From NCBI GenBank assembly GCA_037783415.1, contig JAZGTN010000149.1:868001-932000 (forward strand): a DNA stretch of 64,000 nucleotides. Reading direction: 5' to 3'. The notes beneath the pieces were generated by a model. The model was not told the DNA's origin, did not search any database, and was given only the letters and a program-made list of their open reading frames with translations. Below are positions 52,191 through 64,000 of the stretch, one piece after another. This DNA is from Leptasterias polaris (Eukaryota > Echinodermata > Asteroidea > Forcipulatida > Asteriidae). The position numbers were made by a program, and so were the translations under genes. Position 1 is the first letter of the stretch. Every line of letters starts with the position of its first letter.

Positions 52191-53320
52191 AACACCTAGC
52201 TAAATGTCCTGTCTCTGGGATTTCTCTCTCGCTAGCTCCAATCAGGTGCACCCCAAGCAATTTTTTAATGCGCGACGGGATAGCATTTTTTTCCGGAATC
52301 CCGAACAGTTTGACTTGTTTGCATTAAAACAAGTTTTCAAAGGCTGTGACCTTCAATCAAACACTTGGTTTCTGTGTTTCATTTTAATCTGTGTATAAGA
52401 GCAGCATAACTATCGCCATTGCAATAATAAATCCAGCTGAACTATTTGTATGTAGTGTGTCGTAGCCAGCAGTCTAGAGTCCAACTCAAGTGTTGATGGC
52501 TGCCTGAGTCATCAGAGCATAGAGCAAGGACATCCCAGTGTGTAGCGCGAACGGCGGGAGTTTCCAGAATCATCCACCCCATATAAACGGATGCAGTGTT
52601 TGCACCCAGTCAATTCCGTGGCGGCTTTACCGGCGAAGTAAACTGGCGAATCAATTATAGTCCAGTTTCCAACAATTCCGGTGAGCATCACACGTCGTAA
52701 GGAAACTGAACGTTGAAAGGGTTTCCTTCGTTTTCTGTGTTTTAAACTTCTTAGTAAACTGTTTAATACATAACAGGCATGTTTCCGTTATTTACCATGG
52801 GCATCACACATCGTCAGGAAACTGAACACTTTAAAAGTTTCCTTTGTTTTTGGCGTGTCGAAACAACTTGTTTTATGTTCAAACTGTCACATTATATCAC
52901 TCTTATTTACATGTACATGTGCAGTAATAGACATTACATGTACAGCTTTCCCGTCAGTCAATACGCATGTACATGGTATACGGGATTTATTTTAGATTAG
53001 GCCATGTTGTCAAGACAAATGATGGAGATTACCCCTTCATATCATAATGTGAAAAAAATGTGTACGCCATGGTATACTTCATGAGAAAATGTCACATTTA
53101 AATGTGTATGCGTTTTCCCATAGTCATTCACAACAAAATTAACTGTTTTGTCAATAGCTTGTGTCATCAAATAATTCGTACGTGTTATAAAGCCGGGTCG
53201 TTAAGGGTGTGAAGTCTTTTATGAATGTGAATGTGAATGTGGACTTCGAGGCATTATGGGAATGTTGTAAGTTTATGTAGCTATTGAAATTTAGTGGTCC
53301 TGTTTCAAAGCTATCGGTTA
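52191..53320. other. Intergenic, nothing firm
   Basis: GTTTCCGTTATTTACCATGG and CAGGAAACTGAAC recur near 52690 and 52800 as a short local duplication. No gene was found. Confidence 0.4.
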
Positions 53321-55223
53321 TTACCCAGGTAGCAAGCCCATATGGGCCCCATATGGGTCCCATATGGGCCAGAATATGGGCCCCATGTGGGGATAACCCA
53401 TATGGGGCCCTGTGGATCCTGCACCCGGGATTCATATGGGGCCCATATGGGATGGCCCATAACCCATATGGGTCCCATATGGGGCCCACATGGGCCAACA
53501 TATGGGGCCCATATGGGTCCCATATGGGTTGGCCAAGATAACCCGTCTGGGATACATCTGGGGCCCATCTGGGTTATCCCATATGGGCATTACCTGGGAT
53601 TCGTATGGGCATTCTGGGCCAAAATGAGTGTCCCATGTGGGTAGCGTACATATGGGGCCCATGTGGGGCCCATATGGGCCAGCCCAGATAGCCTTATAAT
53701 ATATTCAAGTAATTATTTAATGTTAATGATAAGTCTATAATTATATGAACGATAATTACACTACATGTATACTAATCTACAATACCACTAAATACAAACT
53801 ATATTACTCATTTATAATATGGTGTATAAGTATATACCTTTACCTACTGGGCATGTATTATATATATAGTCCACAAACTGAAGACCTACAGTCAATTAAA
53901 AATGTCATTATTTGAATTAGCTTGTTTTAAATGAAAGCGTCTAATTCTAAATTTTATGTATGTATTTTTCTTATAGACGAATATCTTACAAAAAGTACAA
54001 AAACAACTTTACAGAGCTAAATTTCACTAAATTGTTTTTAAAAATTATTAAAAACACACTACTTCAATGCCCTGTCCCATAAATTTGCATATTGCCAATA
54101 TGGGTTTGCCCAGGTCTTACCCATATCGTACCCATATGGGTCTTTGCATATTTTAACCCCAAAGTTTGCTTAGGTCGTGCTTATAGGATAACCAAATGAA
54201 CCTTTTCATATCAATGCACACAAGGGATTGCTTAAAGGTAATTCCTATTCTTATGTGGGCCTTTCCATAAATGTTTTCATCCAAGTTTTTTCCGGAGAAA
54301 ATTACAAAATCCATTGGAAGGGTCATAAACCCTTGGGCTTGCTAAACTAGACAATTATATTCTAAACTATAATATTAACCCCGTAATGGCCGAGGTATTT
54401 CTTTGTATTATCTTTGCCCAGGTCTTTTTAATACCACCCATATGAGCCTTCCTGCCCATATGGGATTGTCCATATTTTTCCACTATTTGGTCTTTTGAAT
54501 CTTAGCCCATATGGGAATTAAATGCCCATGTTTTCCTATATGATAACCACACGGGACAATGCATATTTTGCCCATATGGGCTAGCCCATGTTTTCCCCAC
54601 ACGAAACCCATATGGGCCCCTTCATATTCTGCCCATATGGGATTGTCCATGTTTTCCCCATCTGATACCCATATGGGCCAATTCATTTTGTGCCCATATG
54701 GGGCAATCCCTTGTTTTCCCCATATGATACCCATATGGGACACTGCATATTCTGCCCATATGGGCTAGCCCATGTTTTCCCCATATGATACCCATATGGG
54801 CCACTTCATATTCTGCCCATATGGGATTGCCCACATCTTCCCCATATGATACCCATATGGGGCCTTGCATATTCTTCCCATATGGGCTAGCCCATGTTTT
54901 CCCCATATGATACCCATATTGGACAATGCATATTTTGCCCATATGGGCAAGCCCACGTTTTCCCCATATGATACCCATATGGGCCACTGCATATTCTGCC
55001 CATATGGGATTGCCCATGTTCCCCCATATGATACCCATATGGGACACTGCATATTTTGCCCATATGGGCTAGCCCATGTTTTTCCCATATGGGCCCCATA
55101 TGGGAATATTCCCCATAACCCACACCCATAAGGGCCCCATATGGGTACCATATGGGTTGGCCCAGGTCCATATGGCCCAGATATTTCCCATATGGGCCCC
55201 ATATGGGCTTGCTACCTGGGTAA
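53321..55223. mobile_element. 1.9-kb CCCATATGGG inverted-repeat element
   Basis: TTACCCAGGTAGCAAGCCCA at 53321 is mirrored by GGCTTGCTACCTGGGTAA ending 55223, and the inverted similarity continues inward through runs of CCCATATGGG. The left block (53330-53690) is almost wholly CCCATATGGG palindromes. The middle (53700-54080) is AT-rich and the right half carries a 61-bp tandem array. No transposase is encoded. Translations such as PIWGPYG/HMGPIW come from the palindrome. No target duplication is evident. Confidence 0.85.
54510..55090. repeat. 61-bp tandem array inside the CCCATATGGG element
   Basis: CCCATATGGG (or a variant) recurs at 54571, 54632, 54693, 54755, 54816, 54877, 54938, 54999 and 55059. 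Each monomer contains two palindromes separated by GTTTTCCCCATATGATA-like sequence, and the junction words (CTAGCCCATG versus GATTGCCCA) vary between units. Confidence 0.9.
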
Positions 55224-56481
55224 CCATCGCCCGGGACATGCGCCAGCTATCGAAACGAATTTAACCCATCACTGTCTGTTGCCGTAAAATGCCTGGGGTA
55301 TCTAATATATCCCATAATGGCTCTAGCCATAGATAGTTACCGTGGTGGGTATAACAAAGATTACTTGGCGATGTCTGCATGTGAGGTATGAGATTTACCT
55401 CGCGGGGTCAATCGAAGTCTGTGGGTCAAGGCTTTCCGGTGTTATTATTATACTGTCTCAGTATTTATCCAGCTATCTGGGTGACTTAACCGGGCATTAG
55501 TGGCATTAATATACTGTTGGCAGCTAGCTGAGAGTCGAGACCGTGACACCAGAATGTCAACCGATCGGCGTAGAGAAGATCTGTACAATAAAAAAATCAC
55601 CCATCGCGCTTTTCAGGACTATTAATATGACCGTCCTGTTTATGTATAATATCTGTTTTACTACTGTAAAAGAAAACGTCAATTAAACAAACAAACAATC
55701 AAACAAACAAACAAACAAACACCATCAAACACCACCAACACTCCAACGGCCCAACACCGCTGGCGCTACTGACAAAACTCTCCAGCCATGTATTTAGGAG
55801 AACAATCCAAAATAAGCCAGTGTTAATTTTAGACAAACTAGACCTGGGTCGTATTTCACGGCTCTGCTTACCGCGGAATGCTGCACTTACAGCCCTTAGA
55901 ACTACGTGCTTTACATAGCACCATAATCACACAGTTCCATAGTAAAACAGAGCCATGAAATTGGACTCTGATGGAAGGAAGGTACAATGATGATGTACGT
56001 GTGTCTTTACAAATAAGTAGGTAGTGTGGTTAACAAGATTACCTCATACACCTCTTCTATGGATTCTGTTGAAATTTAAACACAAAACAACATTTATGAA
56101 TTTGAAATAAAACAAGAGGTGTTCCGGGCGGAGTGCCCGAACACCTAATAACGTCGGTTGGGATTGCTAGTTTTCCCTTATTGTCTTGTTTATATCTTGC
56201 GCTTAACAACATGGATGGTCAGGCAGCAAGAAACACCGTCATGCTACTGAATGACAAATCAATGTTAAACGGTTTTAAAGCTCTGACATCATCCGGGGTT
56301 GTTCTGATAACACTTATCCAGCCGACTCTGTCCAAACATAAACGTGATCAAAATTGTTTAGAAATATTTTAAATCTTACTGCATTAAACTACAACTGAAT
56401 ACCAATAATGTTGAAAGCAGAGCAGCTGTTTCGTCGATGCAGTGAATGTATTTTAACCTCACATTAACACACTCTTCACAG
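55224..56481. other. Intergenic with minor repeats
   Basis: It contains an AAAC microsatellite at 55685-55720, a fragment related to the GGGCCCAAT MITE at 55855-55970, and a small hairpin AGGTGTTCCGGGC / GCCCGAACACCT at 56114-56143. No gene was supported. Confidence 0.5.
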
Positions 56482-56694
56482 CCCCAAACCATATAGATCA
56501 AGGCCCAAACAAAGCAAAACTCTTACAAGCTTTGCAAACGGGGACCGCACGGTTTCCTGGCGAAGGCGGATATGACCTCATGTTTGAATCGTGTGAAAAG
56601 AAACATGTGACATTGCTTGAGGATCAAGCGTTACTCCGTGCCCTTACACTGGGCATCACTGGGTATGCCATCGAGTCTTGCGATTGTCACTTCT
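56482..56694 (+). CDS. Orphan internal exon, unknown protein
   Basis: The exon is framed by CTCTTCACAG before and a perfect GTAAGT donor after. It is 213 nt, phase 1-1, fully open in one frame, and encodes 70 residues including KAKLLQALQTGTARFPGEGG, YDLMFESCEKKHVTLLED and SCDCHF. Composition and splice sites argue for a real exon. No partner exon was found in the window. The L..G...F....Y......L.ED pattern is weakly reminiscent of the ligand-binding region of ionotropic glutamate receptors, but that is only a guess. Confidence 0.5.
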
Positions 56695-57282
56695 GTAAGT
56701 TTTCCTGTTGTCGTTAGCGGTACTGCAGTATAGTGACTAGTCAACTAGTATTTTAAAAAACGCGTGCTTGTTCATCCGTTTCATTCATAAATCGAGGAAT
56801 AACGGAAAAGTATGTTTAGCTCTGGAACTTTCTTCGACTTCCCCTCGTCAAGCCTCATCAGCCAGTTTAAAAAAAAAAGTGGTTCAAAACCTATTAATTT
56901 TTGTTCACACTTTAATCCAACTCCAAATTCTATTTATTTTCTCATGTTCTTCGTTTTTGCTATTGTTGAGCGCCACTGCGTGACGGAATTGTGCGCCAAT
57001 AAGAAGCCACTATCATTATAAACAAACACACAAACAATTACCCCAACAAACAACAGCAACAACAAGTGGTGAAGGTATTACTGCATAGGGTCTATATAAT
57101 TATAAGCATCCATTGTGATTTTTTCGTGGAATTGTCTTCCGTGCATGACATGGTATCTGCTGTCGGACAGCATAAGACAAGGACAGTAAACTGCTGATTT
57201 CATTACCATGCATAACGCCAAGAATTGTTTAGGCCTACAATGATATGGAAAGACCCTCCGGTTTTTCAAACACTCGAAATAT
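56695..57282. other. Intergenic, part of an old duplication
   Basis: CATCCATTGTGATTTTTTCG at 57107 and the CAACAACAA-rich stretch before it recur at about 60650-60740. No gene is seen. Confidence 0.45.
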
Positions 57283-57845
57283 ATAAACTTATATTTTTAG
57301 CAAAGACCTTGCTTTGGAAATCTTGAGCAAAGACCCTGCTTTGAAAATCAAGAGAGTGTTAACACACGAAAAACCGACTTGCCTAAGTCACTTCAGAGGC
57401 CAGTCGCACCAAAAGGAGATTGGCATTATATTCAATTTAACAATATATCAGTTTGTGTGTCACCTGCCCAGGTCCTGAAATTTGAAACAATCTCCAATTT
57501 ACATGATATGCATACGTACACTGAGTAAAACTCATAATACTTTGAAGGGTATTCACAGAATAAACTGCAAATAGTTACTGGAAATGTGTAACAAATATCC
57601 CTTTTACACCCGCCCCTTTGTGGGGAACAAAGCTCTGCCGGGCCCCTTCCGTACGCGAGGGTCTATACTAGCACAATGTGACCACCGGGTGATTCCCGCC
57701 TCTCCCAGGCCCGGGACCCAGTGGGACCCTCGACCCCTATCCCCTAGACGGGTTGCCTGTTGTCCCATGACCGTTCTCTGAACACTCCCTCAGCAGCCAC
57801 TTCGTGGGGACCGGAGCTCTGCGAGACCGGTACAACATCACGATT
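57283..57845 (+). repeat. Duplicated segment, copy A
   Basis: GCAAAGACCTTGCTTT, GAGCAAAGACCCTGCTTTGA, the AAAAGGAGATTGG block, and the GC-rich stretch CTTGTTGTCCC-type to CAGCCACTTCGTGGGGACCG recur at 58885-59245. The GC-rich part also has a diverged relative at 61200-61330. Confidence 0.75.
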
Positions 57846-58884
57846 GAATATACAGTGTTCTGTCAAAAATAGAATGACATAGCATCAACTTGCACATTCC
57901 TTCTACTTTTCTTCAGAACAATTATGTCATAAAGAAAGCTATACAATATTTCTCAAGATATAGTGTTCAAAACATTAATATTATCATGTATCGTAATTGT
58001 TTCCATATTTCCAAATTTCGCGGATTGCAAAATATAAATTATTAATATACTTGCAACAAGCACTTTTGCATTTTAACCATTATACTTGCAAAAGACTTGT
58101 AAAAATGTAGCGCCCTCTTGCGTTTGGTATTTGTGATAATTATTGCTCAAATATTTGTATTCCTTTTAATCTGAAATTAATTACTTACGAGCCATTGAGC
58201 GATTTAAAAAAATTGATCTGTATTACTAATATAACGGAAGATTACATTGTAACAAAAAAACTGCCAAAATAAACATTTTCATTTTATCAGCACTTTGCCT
58301 TTTTTCTACACGACAAACGCCTTGGCTAGTTAGGTGAATGCACCAAATGTTTTACACCGCAAATTTCCACAATTATTTCTCCTTAATTACGTGTTAAAAA
58401 ATTAAAAAAATACTTTTAGTCTGCTTATTGTTTTTTAAGATTGACAAAAAGTCATATCCCATGTTATGGTGATTATGTAATAGCTTATGCATGTCAAAAG
58501 ACGTCGATTTGAAAACAAATCCCTCTTTATTCCTCGTATCTAAGAACGCTTTTGAACATGAGAAGTCTCGTCGATTAATGTATGAAAACATTACTCTTGT
58601 TTCTTTGCTTTCCTCTGCTCCCAACTCATGTCCGATAATCATTATTCATGTAACTTTTAATTAATCACAATTTTCAATTCACATTGTGTTATGATGTATT
58701 TATACAAGTTTTCAGACTTAAAACAACCCTCTCTAAAACAAAAATTCATTTGATTATTATAAAGCTCATTGTCTTTTTGTTTAAAGGGCTGTTAAATTTT
58801 AAAAGTTGTTTCTTTTGTTATGAAATATTTGAATCGAAAAACAACAACAAATTTGAAGTTGCAAACGTTCGCACTTAAAAATTG
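57846..58884. other. Intergenic, part of an old duplication
   Basis: AATGTAGCGCCCTCTTGCG at 58107 and ATGCATGTCAAAAGACGTCG at 58487 correspond to 61607 and 61993, placing this stretch in the older 3.5-kb duplication. No gene is supported. Confidence 0.5.
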
Positions 58885-59245
58885 ATGTCTATAAACTTCT
58901 ATTTTGAGCAAAGACCTTGCTTTTGGTAATATTGAGCAAAGACCCTGCTTTGAAAATCAAGAGTGTTAACACACGAACAACCGACTTGGTTTAAACATTA
59001 AAGTCACTTCAGGGGCCAGTCACACAAAAAGGAGATTGGTATTCTCTGCCGAGCCCCATGACGGTGGTCTTTCTTCGCGAGGTGACACCGGGACTCCCGC
59101 GCCTCACAGGCCCGCCGGGACCCTCGACACCTTTCCCCTAAACAGGTCGCCTGTTGTCCCATGACCGTACTCTGAACACTCCCTCAGCAGCCACTTCGTG
59201 GGGACCGGAGCTCTGCGAGACCGTTACAACATCACGATTGAAAAT
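58885..59245 (+). repeat. Duplicated segment, copy B
   Basis: Closest match to 57283-57845, with a deletion of the CACCTGCCCAGGTCC stretch. GTTGCAAACGTTCGCACTTA occurs both just before it (58858) and just after it (59309), so the segment may be bordered by a short direct repeat. Confidence 0.7.
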
Positions 59246-60640
59246 AGAATGACAAAACGTCAACTTGCACAGCCTTTCTACATTTCTTCTGAACAATTTG
59301 TTCACAAAGTTGCAAACGTTCGCACTTATTTTCAGCTTAAAGTGAGATTTGTATTCTTAATTGGTTTTCGGAACAGCCTACCAGTTTCTTGGCATAATCA
59401 TAATGAAAGAAAAAAACACGTATTAATTACTCGCCTTATACCATCATGGGTTTGTGCTTATGCGTCAAAGCACACTTACTTTCGCAAAAAGGTGTTTTTT
59501 GTTTGCTGTTTGTTTACTTTTAAAAATGCGGCGTAATACATACATTGGCTTATTAAAATGCCACATAAAAACAGCATAATTATAGTAATTGACACAATAA
59601 CTGACTGTAATTAAATATTAAATCTTTTATTGACGCAAATAATTCACGCACATACACAAATATAATATGCAACAAATGATGGAAAAGACATACATTGAAT
59701 ATAAAACAACAATACATAAATAGGGCTATAGTTGCGATGTATTATTATACAGGATTTGTAATGATAATAAACAACACATTTTGTGAACATCAATAACAAC
59801 ATACGGGTCTGCGTAAAACAAAGATTTGCAGGCTAAATACGAGTATGGGATTTACCCCGGGAGGTCAAAGGGTACATTCTCCGTGAATAGATCCGTGGGT
59901 CAAGGCTTTCCGACGTCGGTTGCAACACAGAAGGTCCATGCAAAAAATCACACACCGTGGGATTATGCCCTCGCTTGTTTCTTTTTATATTTTCAAAAAC
60001 AGACAAACAACAAACAGATAAACACCCCAACAAGGAAAATAAATCAAACAACAAACTCCACAATAGCTCCACAAACACACCTAATTTTGCATGAAGGAAT
60101 CTTTCGGAATTTGAAAAAAAAACAAAAAAAACATCCAATCCGTTGCCATTTATAATTGCTCTCATGAAGTTGTCCTGTGTAATTTATCCAGTCGACTCGG
60201 TTCAAACACGAAAATTGTAAGCCATTATTTTTTGTCAAATCTGATGGCACGACATAATTGGCATTTATTCTTGCGATGATAATACCGTTGTTTTCGGGTT
60301 TTTGTGTTGTTTTTCCCGGCACTTTTCACGACGAAAGACATAAAATATGTAACAAAAGGGAGATAAAACTTCACTAAAATTGAGCCCATTAAACCCATTT
60401 GTTGACAAAATCTGATGGTCAATCCGACGATTAAATCCCACACAGCAAGCAGCTGTTTGGTAGTATATTTATATCTAAGTTGATTGAATGTATATCGTCT
60501 TATCATTATTATTTCTACCTCCATGTTATCAGCAACGTGCTAGATTCAGAACATGCATCCGATGTTTTATTTGGTTATTTCAAAATTAACAATTTAAAGA
60601 TGACGAAAAATAACCAGACGAGAGAACAAAACCATAACAA
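59246..60640. other. Intergenic, nothing firm
   Basis: ATGGGATTTACCCCGGGAGG and GTGGGTCAAGGCTTTCCG at 59847-59910 resemble 55390-55440. Read on the minus strand both would precede a GTAAAT donor (ESLDP...), so they may be fossil exons, but no acceptor is clear. Confidence 0.35.
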
Positions 60641-62050
60641 ACAAACAAAACAACAACAACATCAAAACAATAACATCGACGACAACCAAGGGCAATTGGG
60701 CTATCATCCATTGTGATTTTTCGAATTAGCTTCCCTGCATATTATGACACAAATAATTATAATGATCTCTGTGTTGCATGCTTGACAGTAAGCTGAGTCT
60801 ACAACAAGTTCAACAACCACTAAAAAGAACATTCATTGATATAACTCCAAGAATGTTGTAGCTTGATAATGGAAAGACTACTGTGGCTCTTATAATTTGT
60901 CTACTGAGGAATAATTTATAACAAATAATGGTGCTAAAAGGGTATCTTAAACATTTTTTTAAAAGGGTAGATGCCTGTCACACAAAAATATTAATGATGT
61001 AAACAAATTGATGTCATCAATTCAAAAAAATATTTAAAACAAGTTTGTGTACCACCTGCCCGAGGCCTGAAATTGAAAATAATTTCCAATCGCAATTACG
61101 TATAATTATGCATAATTATAGAGAAGTAAAGCTCATATTTTGGAGTCACAGCATAAACTCTACATAATAATAACATGAGGAGGTCAAACTATTCCGTTAT
61201 CATCAACTACTTCGTGTGGAACAGAGCTGGTTGTATCGGGGTGTTTTTCTCCCTTGCCCGGTCTGCTCCAGCCACCTTGTGGAGAGCGGAGCTCCGCTGG
61301 GCCCCACGCCAGTCTACCGGCAATTGCATGCAACTACGTACTTTGTGATCATACCCTCTCAGGCCCGGGGCCAGCCAGCCGGGTTCCTAGACTTGCTCAG
61401 TCAACTTACTTACTCTTTTGACAAACACAAAAAACAAAAACAATTGTCTCATGATGGAGTATCCACAACATTAATACATTCATGAATCATAATTTGTGCA
61501 GTTTTTCAACTTATTGACTGCAAAATACCAAGATTCATTTATATTTCCAATACACACGTTTTACAGTTTAACCAAAGCTAGAACGAGTTTAGTAAAATGA
61601 GTCAAATGTAGCGCCCTCCTGCGCTTTGTAGTTCCCAAATAATTATTGTCTAACTATTTGTTTTCTATTTAATTTGAAATAAAATACTTACAAACCATTC
61701 AGCGCTTAAAAAACTACACGAACTTTTAAACTATAGGCCTATACCGGAAACTTATTTAAACAAAGAAAAAATCAACAAAACGTTATTTCAATTTTTTCAA
61801 CACTCGGCCGATTTTTTACAAATAGAACGCACTGTAAGCGGTATGGTTACACACCAACTTTTTATGCACCTACATGTGCAACAATATTTTTATTTTTCTC
61901 TGAATAATTTGCTTTATAGAAGTCTGTTTGTCAAATTGTACGTTTACAAATGTAAAACTTGCCAATTTGGGGGTGTTTATTCATAGAATTGCATATGCAT
62001 GTCAAAAGACGGCGATTAGAAAATGTATATACACAAACAAAAAGGCTTGT
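60641..62050 (+). repeat. Diverged duplicate of 57.0-58.6 kb
   Basis: Collinear landmarks at an offset of about 3.5-3.6 kb: CATCCATTGTGATTTTTCG (60705), GGCCTGAAATTGAAAATAAT (61064), the GC-rich GGAGCTCCGC block (61285), AATGTAGCGCCCTCCTGCG (61607) and ATGCATGTCAAAAGACGGCG (61993). Identity is low between landmarks, so the duplication is old. Confidence 0.6.
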
Positions 62051-62697
62051 TTTTATAACACTACTAAATTTTGATCAAGATTTCAACGAACAGTACAAGA
62101 TACAACTTAGCAGATAATAGCAGTCCAAGAAACAAGAAATGTATACTTTAACAACATTATTTTCTGACGCCTAGAACAATTTAAAAATCCGACATGACAA
62201 GCCCAACCTAAGATGAAAGTGAACCTAACAACTGTGACACGATATCCCATCAATCCAATTATAAAAATCTTTAATGGGAATTGAATTTTTCACAAATAAT
62301 TAAGAAACAATAACAGAGAAATTGTTGAAACAAAATTTATTATGACAAACAAAATAATAAAGGAAAGCCCATACACATGCAGCAAGATAACTTGAAAGAG
62401 CATATTCTTTAGTTTTAAAAACTAAGAACAAACGAAGAAATAAGTACACCAAAAAGGCTGTTCTTGATAGGGGTGTAATGATAATTCATTTGGAAGAACT
62501 CTAAAGGTCTCGAAAGAGCCAAAACTATTATATATTAAGAGTGAGGGAATTTGAGATATTGTTGGCAGACTACTTATTCCAAACACTAGGGAAAGAATGA
62601 ACTGACGTGTTTTCAGGCTGAGGGTTCTATAGCATATACAAATGGCTGAATACAAGCAGGTGTCGGAATACGGTGCTGGTATTGACTGAAATCAAGA
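62051..62697. other. Intergenic, nothing recognised
   Basis: AT-rich DNA without supportable features. Confidence 0.4.
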
Positions 62698-63001
62698 TTA
62701 TGTTAGAACAATATAGCAAATAAACACCTAGTGTTAAATTGTGACAATGGCTCTTTGACTTCTGGATTCAAGGGTTTGCCAGTTCAGAGTTTTAAGACAC
62801 CTCTTTATGTTGCTTTTAAGAAACATCCTCGTAGCCCTCGTTTTTGGACATTTTCAAGTTTTGCAGTGCTGTAATAGTGCCTGCACTGACACAGCAGGCA
62901 ACCCATGTACTCTGAACTGGCAAACCCTTGAATCCAGAAGTCAAAGAGCCATTGTCACAATTTAACACTAGGTGTTTATTTGCTATATTGTTCCAACATA
63001 A
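62698..63001. repeat. 93-bp inverted repeat with 118-bp spacer
   Basis: 62698-62790 and 62909-63001 are inverse copies with one mismatch. The arms contain CAATATAGCAAATAAACACC and TCTTTGACTTCTGGATTCAA. No flanking target duplication is visible. It is probably a foldback MITE; transcription would give a long hairpin RNA. Confidence 0.9.
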
Positions 63002-64000
63002 TTAGGGATCTATTTAGGGATGTTCCATCCACCTGCAGTATGCCATACGATCAGTATGAAAATGAGTCTTAGAAAATTAGTCTTATTATTTGCCTTGGAG
63101 ATAACACTTGGTGACATGGTCAAGACCTATCTTTAATTCTACCTCCGTGGGCACAGTCAGACCAATACGTGATCACGACTCCGAATGTATAATTTTGCGG
63201 TCTCTGGCTGGTGTATTAAATACTTCCAAACTATGGTGTGTGGCAAATGACACAATTATTGATTGAAATTAAATTTCAAACTGTTTTATCGATAAATGAA
63301 GTTGCACAAACACAACAAAAAAATATCCCAAAAAGTGAATGAAGTGAAAACCTGAAATAAAAACAAATAATCGTGGTTTTTGTGGACTAAAAGTTAAAGC
63401 AAACAGAAGAAATGTGATGTCAAAGTTGCTGTGTAAAAACAATTTGGAAATTGATTATTAGTGAAAATAACAGTAAAACGGTATTATCCAACAGCTGTAT
63501 GATGCTATACAAAACTTTCTCGTTACCAAGCTTTAGACCTACTTTAAAAAAACATTCCCCGATGAGTGGTGCAGTGTTTTAATTCGACCTCCATGGTTTT
63601 AGAGATAACGAGGTAAAATTTCCCAATGTAGGCCTAAATAAACTTTACCCCCCCCAAAAAAAAAAAATATTAAAAATTAAAATGGTTTTCTGTTGTAACT
63701 TTCGAAAGTCTTAACCATGCTACCTACCAAAACAGTTCAAGTTGGATGTTTGTCAATGGCAAACTGATGTAGCTTTACTGTGTACATTAGGCCTACAAAG
63801 AGTAAAGGGACATTTTAATGGGGTCTGATTGTTTTATTTGTTTTAAGAATTAGCCAAGCTCTTCTGAACGTTTCAAATCACCAAATGGTTGACTCATCTA
63901 GAAATTGTCACAACAAAAGACTATTTTCTGCCAGTTTCAATTTATTTTTAAATTCAATAGTATGTTTTATTGATATGAGTTTTAATAAAGAACAAATTAT
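63002..64000. other. Intergenic, nothing recognised
   Basis: AT-rich DNA to the end of the window; GTAGGCCTA-type strings and homopolymers only. Confidence 0.4.

Noticed and set aside
54510..55090. Regularly spaced repeats resembling a CRISPR array
   Set aside because: The 61-bp units vary throughout, have no unique spacers, lie inside an inverted-repeat element of an animal genome, and no cas genes exist.
53284..55264. Many 60-145-residue ORFs rich in GPIWGPYG / HMGPIW
   Set aside because: They arise in every frame from CCCATATGGG repeats and have no start, splice or conservation support.
59840..59960. Possible minus-strand exon ending in a GTAAAT donor (ESLDPRIYSRR)
   Set aside because: No acceptor is visible and the similar patch at 55.4 kb does not keep the reading frame.

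Overview
The window is repeat-rich animal DNA: AT-rich, intron-containing, with GT..AG splice sites, 5S rRNA repeats of metazoan type, tRNA-derived SINEs and many short inverted-repeat transposons. Several repeat types (a TTAA-flanked family whose ends read AGGCACTGAACA, frequent AGGCCTAC strings, a Penelope-like element, discoidin/PAN genes) fit an echinoderm best, but species cannot be fixed from sequence alone. No bacterial, viral or CRISPR content was seen.

Layout. 0-6.7 kb: inverted-repeat elements, a GAACGAAA minisatellite inside a TTAA-flanked element, then a Penelope-like retroelement ORF (RT plus GIY-YIG, 672 aa, uninterrupted). 6.8-8.8 kb: a spliced, probably decayed cysteine/histidine-rich gene. 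9.5-10.5 kb: poly-C, a minisatellite, and an inverted fragment of Penelope 3' sequence next to a hammerhead-like core and a histone-type stem-loop. 12.3-13.3 and 19.5-20.0 kb: two broken 5S rRNA arrays with a 199-bp unit. 14-19 kb: foldback repeats, a fossil spliced gene on the minus strand, a tRNA-like repeat, a 79-bp near-perfect palindrome with an exact 9-bp target duplication, and a hAT-like element with an 8-bp duplication.

22.7-34.9 kb (minus strand) holds the best host gene: seven in-frame exons give a 341-aa secreted protein with signal peptide, PAN/apple-like domain, Ser/Thr stalk and F5/8C discoidin domain. Its stalk exons are tandemly duplicated phase 1-1 units, some decayed. A 5.7-kb piggyBac transposon with TTAA flanks, matching ends, and a spliced 591-aa transposase keeping three catalytic Asp and the Cys-rich tail sits inside one of its introns; the transposase intron carries two apparently identical 0.48-kb MITEs. 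A second minus-strand gene (3' end, 42.3-44.0 kb) also has tandem phase 1-1 micro-exons, two of three decayed.

44-46 kb: LINE-type ORF1 remnant with one stop. 46.9-49.6 kb: MITEs and a SINE. 53.3-55.2 kb: a 1.9-kb inverted-repeat element built from CCCATATGGG palindromes with a 61-bp tandem core. 55-62 kb: old diverged duplications with one convincing orphan plus-strand exon (56482-56694). 62.7-63.0 kb: a 93-bp inverted repeat. The remaining stretches show no convincing gene. All calls come from reading the sequence; no database search was possible.
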